Below, in pieces: positions 5,462-11,417 of a stretch of 11,417 nucleotides of DNA; within the stretch, counting starts at the first letter, position 1, and each line of letters opens with the position of its first letter. The DNA comes from Promethearchaeota archaeon (GTDB lineage: Archaea > Asgardarchaeota > Lokiarchaeia > Sigynarchaeales > SOKP01). The translations under genes were made by a program, and so were the position numbers. The notes under the pieces are model-generated. The model searched no databases. It saw only the letters and a program-made list of their open reading frames with translations, and was not told the origin of the DNA. The stretch covers positions 1-11,417 of the forward strand of contig JAEOTL010000473.1 in the NCBI GenBank assembly GCA_016839845.1. Direction: 5' to 3'.

Positions 5462-7378
5462 TTATGATACTATCACTCGAACTCGAGATTGATTTATTAT
5501 GTGATGTATTATATCTTTCTTATCACCATTACGCTCTATAGTTACTCGGAAAGTCACAAAATAAGTCCCAGGTTTACTAAATTCATGCGAAATAGTTGAT
5601 TTTATTTTACTTTCGGTTCCACTTAGTTCTTCTTTATGTATAAATGTACCTGAGCCATCAAAATCCCATGCTATCCTTATAAAGTAACCAATATTCGGTG
5701 GTGCTTCTGCTTCGCCGTTTAGTACTATTGTTTCCTTAACTTTTACTAGAACACTTTTTTTACCATTAATCCTCAAATTGACAGTCGGTTGAATGCCCTT
5801 CCTTTCAGTGGCGTCCATTGGAAGCTGAAGGGCTGAATCAACATCAAATGTATAATTGGTACTGGGTGGTGGTGATGTACCTTCCTCTATCCATTTAATA
5901 AGATCATTCATTGCCTGAGAGACTATAGTACCCCATCGAATATACCTAGTTGATTCAGCAGAGGTTACTGGTTGAATATGACATGCATTTTCAGTCCAGT
6001 AGATACGAAAATACTCATCTAAATTATCTACTAATCGATCTTTCACGGATCTGATATAAGCGCGAGCATTGCTAGGACATGCATCACAGTCTTGTGCATT
6101 TTGGAGAATAATCATTTTTCCCTGGAAATTTCCAGAGGGCACTGGAATATAGTCTAGTGAACGAGAGGATGGTTTGTAAATGGGGATACCATCAACAAAG
6201 AATTGATTCATTTCTGGATATCGACTACTAACAAAATGTCGATGATGATGACTAAATGCTACAAGTCGGCGATTATCAATATGTATTTTGGCCCCTATCT
6301 CTACATCATCGAGTCTGTGCCGAGAAAATAAGGCAACTAAAACGTTATCTATATTATGGGTGCAGTACATTTTACGCCCATTAGGTAACTTCATTGTACA
6401 ACCCACATATCTTCCTGGGTTTTCATATTTTACCCTAATCCCAACGTTATCCTCGTTTGAGAACCGAAGATCATCTAATAACCCCTCATCTAATTGGTTT
6501 TCTACAATCAAAGATCGAATTTGATTTAAGGTAAGTACTTCTTCTACTTCAACATCTTCTTTTATAAGTAGAGCTTTTACAGTAGGATCTTGGTCATGTC
6601 CTTCAAATCCAGGTTCTTCCCAAAATGTATCCCAATGTTTTGGATCAGGAAGAATTTGCATTGCATATGGCCAGAACGGGTTTGGACCTAGTTGTGCTTC
6701 TGCTCCTCGGGGAAATCCTGATTTGTAGAGTCTTGCTAAAGCTTCCTTCTGTAAATTAGTATCCAAGGTGCCAATAGGATCTCCACTCCCCCCAGGATCA
6801 GTAGCATCTACAACATCTTTAATTTTATCTCCTAAGATTAGAACCGTTAATGCAATTAAAGAATCATAAAATGTAAAAAAACTGGGATATGACATGATCA
6901 TTGGCATAAACGCATCCCACGCTTTAACTGGAGCTTCTGCACATTTGATACATCTATACCCTCCTCCACTACCACCATAGAGATACCCGTGATGAGGTTC
7001 TTCCCCATACATCTTCTTGGCAAACTCTCGACCATATTGAGCTGTTGCCACACTTGCTCCCCAATCGAATACTGAACCACGATTACGTAATACCGACAAA
7101 TCACCAGTATGCCCCTGATTTGATTCAACATAGTACGCATTATTCCTAAGTGCGAGATAAAGACCTCCACTGTAATAACCTGTATATTCATTTCCCCCTA
7201 AACCCCCTTGTAAGTGCTGAATAAAGCGCCCTCCATAGTTATCATCTTTGGGAAAGCATAGAATGAAGCGAGTGTGAGTATTTTGAAAAGATCCATGCAC
7301 AAATCGATGTTCTATAGGTTTTTTTCTTACTTCGTCCATATCAATAACAGCTGGACCAAAATAATCATCTAGAACCAT
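5462..7378 (-). CDS. Tannase-like alpha/beta hydrolase with C-terminal PKD-like domain
   Basis: A 638-residue protein that looks like a tannase/feruloyl-esterase-type alpha/beta hydrolase. The nucleophile elbow is YLYGGSGGGYR with Ser137. Asp430 or Asp432 (AQDCDACP) and His467 (NACHIQP) are the likely other triad members. A long insertion, residues about 180-420, forms a lid region with many acidic stretches. Residues about 530-635 resemble a PKD/Ig-like beta sandwich: WDFDGSGTF at 571-579, then HEFSKPGTYFVTFRV. There is no signal peptide or membrane segment, although PKD domains are usually extracellular. Function: hydrolysis of an ester of unknown kind. The gene starts at ATG 7378, 32 bases after the serine hydrolase gene, and is probably co-transcribed with it. 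No strong Shine-Dalgarno is visible. The stop is TAA. Family level is fairly secure; substrate unknown. Confidence 0.75.
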   Translation of the reverse strand: MVLDDYFGPAVIDMDEVRKKPIEHRFVHGSFQNTHTRFILCFPKDDNYGGRFIQHLQGGLGGNEYTGYYSGGLYLALRNNAYYVESNQGHTGDLSVLRNRGSVFDWGASVATAQYGREFAKKMYGEEPHHGYLYGGSGGGYRCIKCAEAPVKAWDAFMPMIMSYPSFFTFYDSLIALTVLILGDKIKDVVDATDPGGSGDPIGTLDTNLQKEALARLYKSGFPRGAEAQLGPNPFWPYAMQILPDPKHWDTFWEEPGFEGHDQDPTVKALLIKEDVEVEEVLTLNQIRSLIVENQLDEGLLDDLRFSNEDNVGIRVKYENPGRYVGCTMKLPNGRKMYCTHNIDNVLVALFSRHRLDDVEIGAKIHIDNRRLVAFSHHHRHFVSSRYPEMNQFFVDGIPIYKPSSRSLDYIPVPSGNFQGKMIILQNAQDCDACPSNARAYIRSVKDRLVDNLDEYFRIYWTENACHIQPVTSAESTRYIRWGTIVSQAMNDLIKWIEEGTSPPPSTNYTFDVDSALQLPMDATERKGIQPTVNLRINGKKSVLVKVKETIVLNGEAEAPPNIGYFIRIAWDFDGSGTFIHKEELSGTESKIKSTISHEFSKPGTYFVTFRVTIERNGDKKDIIHHIINQSRVRVIVS

Positions 7379-7410
7379 AATCCAATAATTTATCCGCTTT
7401 TTTAGATTAA

Positions 7411-8547
7411 TTATAAAGAATCATAGAATGCTTTTATAGGTCTTGCACTTCGTGGATCAGCTGTAAGTGTTTGTACCATCTTATTCATAACGTAAACGAT
7501 GCTAACCTTAGCATCAAGATCCATTATACAGGTTGAACCACCCCATCCTCCCCAATATAGAACACGTTCATTTGGTCCCAATGGGAATTCTTTATTTTGT
7601 AGTCCGAACCCTAAACCAAAACGGATCGGTACCATCAGAACCAAATCAGTTCCATATGATTGTTCTTCTAACGCTTTTTCAATGGTATCTAAGGACATTA
7701 AACGAACACCATCAACTTCACCACCACATGCCAAAGCTGATGCTATCCTAGCGACAGAATGCGCATTTCCTTGTCCATTTATAGCAGGAACTTCAGCTCC
7801 AAGCCATTCACGAGTTTTAGTATCTTTAGGATCAACTGCAGCACTTACAAACGTTTTCATTGCGATAGGGTTTGGTTTGAAGTCTCCTACCTGACTTTCA
7901 TCCATTTGGGGGGGTGGGATTAATTCACCAACACGATAATCTTGGTCTTCTGGAAGTCCAATGTGAAAATCTGCTCCAAGAGGACTCGCTACTTCTTCTT
8001 TAAAAAAAGTTCCAATCGTACGACCAGAAACACGTCGAACTAACTCGCCTAAAAGATGACCAAAGGTGACCGCATGATAACCACTTTTAGTTCCCGGTTC
8101 CCACCAAGGCTCTTGAGCAGCCAACATATTTACAGATTTTTCCCAATCATACAACGTTTCTGGTTGAATTGGTTTTTCCCATCCAGAAAGCCCTGATGTA
8201 TGACTTAAAAGATTTTTTACTGGTATCTTCTCTTTCCCTGCTTGAGCAAACTCTGGCCAATATTTTGCGACAGGAGCATCAAGATCCAACAATCCTCGAT
8301 CAACACACATTAGTGTGCATATTGCTGTCATTATTTTTGTTGTTGAATACACTGTGACTATAGTATCTTCTTCCCAAGGTTCAGTTTGAGCAGCATCACG
8401 ATACCCTCCCCACATGTCTATAACAAACTTCCCATTTACGGTTGCTGCGAACGAAGCTCCAACATCTAATCCTTCGTCAAAATTTTTAGCAAAGGCGTCT
8501 TTAACTGAAGCAAATTGCTCGTTACAAAATCCATTTATTTCAACCAA
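7411..8547 (-). CDS. Class C beta-lactamase-family serine hydrolase (esterase-like)
   Basis: A 378-residue penicillin-binding-protein-like serine hydrolase (EstB/LACTB group). S68-T-T-K71 in VYSTTKIMTA is the catalytic SxxK motif. KNLLSHTSGLSGW (111-123) is the family's hallmark. Y157 in KSGYHAVTFGHLLGELVRR supplies the second-motif tyrosine. YWGGWGGST (331-339) stands for the third K/H-x-G motif. ANxHSxAR is present near 261-267. Such proteins are mostly esterases or peptidases of unknown substrate; antibiotic resistance should not be assumed. There is no signal peptide, so it is probably cytoplasmic. The start is TTG at 8547, backed by AGGGG (8555-8559) six to seven bases upstream; the first in-frame ATG would cut into the fold. 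It is followed 32 bases later by the tannase-like gene, suggesting a two-hydrolase operon. The stop is TAA. Confidence 0.88.
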   Translation of the reverse strand: MVEINGFCNEQFASVKDAFAKNFDEGLDVGASFAATVNGKFVIDMWGGYRDAAQTEPWEEDTIVTVYSTTKIMTAICTLMCVDRGLLDLDAPVAKYWPEFAQAGKEKIPVKNLLSHTSGLSGWEKPIQPETLYDWEKSVNMLAAQEPWWEPGTKSGYHAVTFGHLLGELVRRVSGRTIGTFFKEEVASPLGADFHIGLPEDQDYRVGELIPPPQMDESQVGDFKPNPIAMKTFVSAAVDPKDTKTREWLGAEVPAINGQGNAHSVARIASALACGGEVDGVRLMSLDTIEKALEEQSYGTDLVLMVPIRFGLGFGLQNKEFPLGPNERVLYWGGWGGSTCIMDLDAKVSIVYVMNKMVQTLTADPRSARPIKAFYDSL

Positions 8548-8553
8548 TATTTT

Positions 8554-8559
8554 TCCCCT
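8554..8559 (-). promoter_or_regulatory. Shine-Dalgarno fixing a TTG start of the serine hydrolase
   Basis: AGGGGA on the minus strand, six bases before TTG at 8547. No in-frame ATG occurs near the N-terminus, so this site decides the start. Confidence 0.5.
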
Positions 8560-8595
8560 ATTTCCTAATTTAATCTAAGATAATTAATTTCTGAT

Positions 8596-8622
8596 AAATA
8601 AAATAAAAAAAGATAAAAAAAA
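8596..8622 (-). terminator. T-rich terminator of the aldehyde oxidoreductase operon
   Basis: On the minus strand, eight bases after the ferredoxin stop, come eight Ts, ATC, seven Ts, A, four Ts and another T-rich stretch. This is the common form of an archaeal intrinsic terminator. It separates the oxidoreductase pair from the hydrolase pair. Confidence 0.6.
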
Positions 8623-8630
8623 GTTTAGAT

Positions 8631-9185
8631 TTATCCTTCGGATTCAGAAAGAATATCGCCAAAAAGTCGCTTAACAGCGTCAATACGCTTTTCTTCGCCG
8701 ATTTGTTCAACATCCTTTAATGATATCGCTTCTTTTGGGCATAAGTCAATACAAGCGGGATATTTTTCTCCCCGTTCCTCATTGATATAATCTTCTTTCA
8801 TAGTTTCGCAGAGATCGCAAATAAGGGCTTTTTGAGACTGAATGTGTAAATTAAGAACACCAAAATCGCATGCTCGTATACAGAAAGCACATCCATTACA
8901 CTTTTCATCATCAACAATTATTGAGCCTGTCTCTTTATTCTGTTCTAACGCCTTTTCTGGGCAACTCCTCACGCATGGTGCATCGTCACATTTTTGACAG
9001 GCTAAGGCCACGTTTAATACGGGTTCAATTCTGACTCTGTGAATTCTGGTGTTAATTGGATTAAATTCACCATCGTGAACAAAGGAACACACTGATTCGC
9101 ATGTTTCGCATCCCGTACACAAGTTAGGATCAACAATAATAAATTGATGGATTACCCCACCACGTTTTTTCGTTGCTTTTGACAT
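8631..9185 (-). CDS. Four-cluster ferredoxin-like subunit of aldehyde oxidoreductase (AorA-like)
   Basis: A 184-residue iron-sulfur protein of the HycB/CooF/AorA type. Sixteen cysteines make four [4Fe-4S] sites: C23/26/29/33, C63/66/71/75, C96/99/102/106, and C123/126 with C145/149. The order is the typical one: LCTGCETCESVC, ACQKCDDAPCVRSCP, KCNGCAFCIRAC, and ICDLC with ACIDLCP. It should carry electrons from the tungsten enzyme encoded just upstream to ferredoxin or another acceptor, as AorA does in bacterial AorABC. The ATG directly follows the oxidoreductase TAG with no gap, and its Shine-Dalgarno GGAGGG (9195-9200) lies inside the upstream gene, so the pair is translationally coupled. 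The FAD subunit (AorC) found in some bacteria is absent. The stop is TAA, followed by a T-rich terminator. Confidence 0.92.
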   Translation of the reverse strand: MSKATKKRGGVIHQFIIVDPNLCTGCETCESVCSFVHDGEFNPINTRIHRVRIEPVLNVALACQKCDDAPCVRSCPEKALEQNKETGSIIVDDEKCNGCAFCIRACDFGVLNLHIQSQKALICDLCETMKEDYINEERGEKYPACIDLCPKEAISLKDVEQIGEEKRIDAVKRLFGDILSESEG

Positions 9186-11111
9186 CTATTTTTTCCCTCC
9201 AGCTGGATTCATTTTACCGATAACGAAATCTAATCCTAGATTCTTAAGTGTTTCATCCGTTGGAATTCCTGTCTTAGTATCCCACCCTCGTGCTTCATAA
9301 TACCCGCTTAAAACTTTCTGATAGCCATCTTCTTTTAAGACTACTCCTTTCGCAGGTCCTTTTGTATGAGGTTGTTTGAAGAATCGCTCTGGTGGTCTTT
9401 CAATGTCTCGTGTCCATCCTTCTCTAACGTTAAAAGCCTTTGAAAGATTGACAATCGCTTCACCTCTATGTTGTATAAATTTTTCTGTCACTGGAATTCC
9501 TGTTGTTAATTCAAAGACTTTAGCCATCTCAGCATCATTTTCATAAATCCCTCGAGTGAATTTGCATACAATATAGGAGTCGATAATGCCGTAAATATCT
9601 TCCAAATCCTTAATGGACTTTCCTCTCTCAACCGGTTTGTCATATCCGAATCTATCAAACTTTCCTTTGGCGTCAAGACCGTATGAGCCGTTCCTCAAAT
9701 GACAAGCGCCACGAACAGAAACGCTCATACCAACTGCGAATGAGCTCATGCCATGTACATCAAAAGCAGGAATTTCTAAGCCTTTTACATGCATTGCATA
9801 ATAACTTGCATTCTTCCTACCCATTTCTTCTAGTCGCTTTCCCGCTTCTCTGACACCGTCTCCGAATATTTTACCAGCAAATCCTTCTCCCATAATCATT
9901 TCTTCGGTAAACTTTACGAGATTAACAGTTGATCCAAAAGGTAGTTCATACCCTAAATCTTCTTTTGTGATAATGCCTTCTTCGAAACATTCACAAGCCA
10001 TTGCTGCAGTAGCACCACCACTGATAGCGTCAATGCCTAAATCATCTGTAAGTGAAACGCATTTAAAGACAGATGGCCAATCAGAATTACCGCAGGCACT
10101 ACCGAAGCTATAGCATAATTCTTGATCGATGCTTGAATAAAGATTTGGCCAGTGTGGATGATCTTTAGGTACTTTTGTAATATGATCACATCCAATTGAG
10201 CATTGAGAACAAGCGACCTTTTTTACAACCCAATCTTGATTAAGAATATCACCAGTAAAAGTTCCGTCATCAATCTTATCCCAGGTTCCTTCCCTGTGGT
10301 TGAATGTAGGCATCATCCCAAGCTTGTTGTAGCTCGTGATGCCTGCAGGTGTACCTAAATCACGGTATTTAGCTGTAGCAGGACCATTTGCGACTTTTAT
10401 TAGCTTTTTAGCTAATTTGAAAAATTCAACTGGTTGAGCTACACTAATCCCTTTAGTACCTCTGAACGCAATTGCCTTGAGGTTTTTTGAGCCCATAACT
10501 GCGCCCATCCCTGTTCTACCTGCTTGACGGTTTCTATCATTAGTGATACATCCCATAAAGCCACCCCGTTCTCCTCCAGGACCGATTGTCATTATTCCGA
10601 GGCGTTGGTCTTGAAATTCTTCTCTCAAGAGTTCTTCAGTTTCCCAGCAGCCCTTTCCCCATAAAGTGTCTTTACAAGGTGTTAAATAATAATCATCGTC
10701 ATCAACGACCATATATACTGGTTCTGCAGCTTTACCTTTAACTACTATCATGTTGATTCCAGCACGTCGAGCTTGAGCAGCAACAGATCCAGAAGATATT
10801 GCCATTCCAAATTGACCGGTTAATGGTGACTTAGCGAAAACACCATATTTTGAACTTGTAGGTAATATCGTTCCCGGAAATGGTCCATGAGCATACACAA
10901 ACACATTCTCAGGGCTTAATGGGTCTACTCCTGCAGGACACTCGTCCCAGAGGACTTTAGCACCGAATCCATATCCACCAATCCAATCACGGCAAAATTC
11001 ATTAGAAAGCGTTGATTTACTGATTTTCCCGTCTGTCAAATTAACGTCAAGTCGTACTTGGGTAAAACCCTCAACCTTATCAGGAACAGGTACTTCCTTA
11101 GTCTTACTCAT
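9186..11111 (-). CDS. aor: Tungsten-dependent aldehyde:ferredoxin oxidoreductase
   Basis: A full-length AOR-family enzyme, 641 residues from ATG at 11111 (644 from GTG at 11120), against about 605-620 for Pyrococcus AOR. Numbered from the GTG: the N-terminal pterin-binding domain includes SSKYGVFAKSPLTGQFGMAI (89-108) and GRTGMGAVMGSKNLKAIAFR (201-220). The [4Fe-4S] ligands are C304-x2-C307-x3-C311 and a distant C519 (DSYIVCKFTRG), matching the family spacing. KGLEIPAFDVHG (446-457) and GACHLRNGSY (471-480) are active-site and pterin motifs. It oxidises aldehydes to carboxylic acids with ferredoxin-level electrons via tungsten-bispterin; the subtype (AOR, FOR, WOR) cannot be told by eye. It is in an operon with the four-cluster ferredoxin subunit. 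No Shine-Dalgarno is seen at either start; ATG is preferred. The stop is TAG. No in-frame TGA. Confidence 0.93.
   Translation of the reverse strand: MSKTKEVPVPDKVEGFTQVRLDVNLTDGKISKSTLSNEFCRDWIGGYGFGAKVLWDECPAGVDPLSPENVFVYAHGPFPGTILPTSSKYGVFAKSPLTGQFGMAISSGSVAAQARRAGINMIVVKGKAAEPVYMVVDDDDYYLTPCKDTLWGKGCWETEELLREEFQDQRLGIMTIGPGGERGGFMGCITNDRNRQAGRTGMGAVMGSKNLKAIAFRGTKGISVAQPVEFFKLAKKLIKVANGPATAKYRDLGTPAGITSYNKLGMMPTFNHREGTWDKIDDGTFTGDILNQDWVVKKVACSQCSIGCDHITKVPKDHPHWPNLYSSIDQELCYSFGSACGNSDWPSVFKCVSLTDDLGIDAISGGATAAMACECFEEGIITKEDLGYELPFGSTVNLVKFTEEMIMGEGFAGKIFGDGVREAGKRLEEMGRKNASYYAMHVKGLEIPAFDVHGMSSFAVGMSVSVRGACHLRNGSYGLDAKGKFDRFGYDKPVERGKSIKDLEDIYGIIDSYIVCKFTRGIYENDAEMAKVFELTTGIPVTEKFIQHRGEAIVNLSKAFNVREGWTRDIERPPERFFKQPHTKGPAKGVVLKEDGYQKVLSGYYEARGWDTKTGIPTDETLKNLGLDFVIGKMNPAGGKK
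9195..9200 (-). promoter_or_regulatory. Shine-Dalgarno of the ferredoxin subunit within the oxidoreductase gene
   Basis: GGAGGG nine bases before the ATG at 9185, inside the last codons of the oxidoreductase gene (AGGKK end). This indicates coupled translation of the two subunits. Confidence 0.7.
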
Positions 11112-11309
11112 TTTTTTCACTATTATATTTCGTTTTTACATTTTGAATTAAATGTAGATATTTATGATAAATAACTAAAATTTTAAAGGTTACTTGTTAA
11201 CTCTGAAAATGATTTGGTATTAAATAACGAGGTACTATAATTGATCCCATTAAATTAGGTGATAATTCGATGGTAATAGCTCCTTGTCAAATTGGAAGTG
11301 AATATGGAG

Positions 11310-11417
11310 TTACGAATTTTTTACAATCGTACCACACTGAGGGCAAAATTTCGCTGTCTTATTTAGTTTCATCCCACAGAATTTGCAGAATATTGGTATT
11401 TTCTTTGGGCTCTCAAC
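11310..11417 (-). CDS. C-terminal zinc ribbon of an unidentified protein (partial)
   Basis: The last 35 residues of a gene that begins beyond the window. FCKFCGMKLNKTAKFCPQCG is a double C-x2-C zinc ribbon, the C-terminal form seen on many archaeal proteins (GTPase-, ATPase- or membrane-linked). The frame ends in TAA at 11310-11312. The rest of the protein is unseen, so no function can be given. The 190 bases between it and the AOR gene are AT-rich and hold the AOR promoter, which I cannot place with confidence. Confidence 0.8.
   Translation of the reverse strand, partial: VESPKKIPIFCKFCGMKLNKTAKFCPQCGTIVKNS

Noticed and set aside
6288..8357. Antisense or overlapping open frames within the two hydrolase genes
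   Set aside because: They are antisense or alternative frames inside clearly conserved coding sequence and have no motifs of their own.
1..11417. TGA reassigned to tryptophan (or glycine) in the whole genome
   Set aside because: Tryptophan is encoded by TGG in every gene, the other genes contain no in-frame TGA, and the five TGAs fall at Cys positions rather than Trp or Gly positions.
11270..11417. Plus-strand open frame starting at ATG 11270 and running off the window
   Set aside because: The minus strand in the same place encodes an obvious double C-x2-C zinc ribbon ending in a stop; the plus frame has no recognisable features.

Overview
The window looks like part of an anaerobic archaeal genome. 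It is AT-rich, with tightly packed genes, archaeal-type oligo-T ends and several GTG/TTG starts. Three things suggest an Asgard (Lokiarchaeota-like) lineage. First, hdrA and vhuD/mvhD genes carry in-frame TGA codons exactly where the families have cysteine. Second, a SECIS-like RNA with a kink-turn core lies behind vhuD. Third, there is a longin-like plus winged-helix protein of the kind common in Asgard genomes. The assignment is an inference from content; no 16S or ribosomal gene is present.

Layout. Positions 1-116 (+) hold the end of an unidentified gene, followed by the complete longin-like/winged-helix gene at 208-1053 (+). All other genes are on the minus strand. From right to left they are: the end of a zinc-ribbon protein (11310-11417); an aldehyde:ferredoxin oxidoreductase with an abutting four-cluster ferredoxin subunit (8631-11111) that ends in a T-rich terminator; a class C beta-lactamase-like serine hydrolase and a tannase-like alpha/beta hydrolase with a PKD-like C-terminus (5462-8547); an intergenic stretch of about 330 bases rich in inverted repeats; and the redox operon hdrA-vhuD-[SECIS]-frhB/fdhB-like (1328-5131).

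The main result is the redox operon. A standard reading breaks hdrA into an unread N-terminal part, a 66-residue fragment and a 444-residue fragment, and misses vhuD altogether. Reading TGA as selenocysteine gives one continuous 658-residue HdrA with three Sec residues and one continuous 153-residue VhuD with two. Each TGA sits at a conserved cysteine position, none of the genes uses TGA as a stop, and no other gene here has an in-frame TGA. A 73-nt element just after the vhuD stop folds into a stem with a kink-turn (tandem sheared G-A pairs, 3-nt bulge) and an A-rich apical loop, as expected of a SECIS. The two cistrons are only 13 nt apart, so this one element may serve all five Sec codons.

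Functionally, the aldehyde oxidoreductase would oxidise aldehydes to acids and pass electrons through its ferredoxin-like partner. HdrA (FAD, several [4Fe-4S] clusters), VhuD ([2Fe-2S] adaptor) and the FrhB/FdhB-like protein would form an electron-transfer or bifurcation module. The usual HdrB/HdrC and hydrogenase subunits are not in the window. The two hydrolases are probable esterases of unknown substrate.
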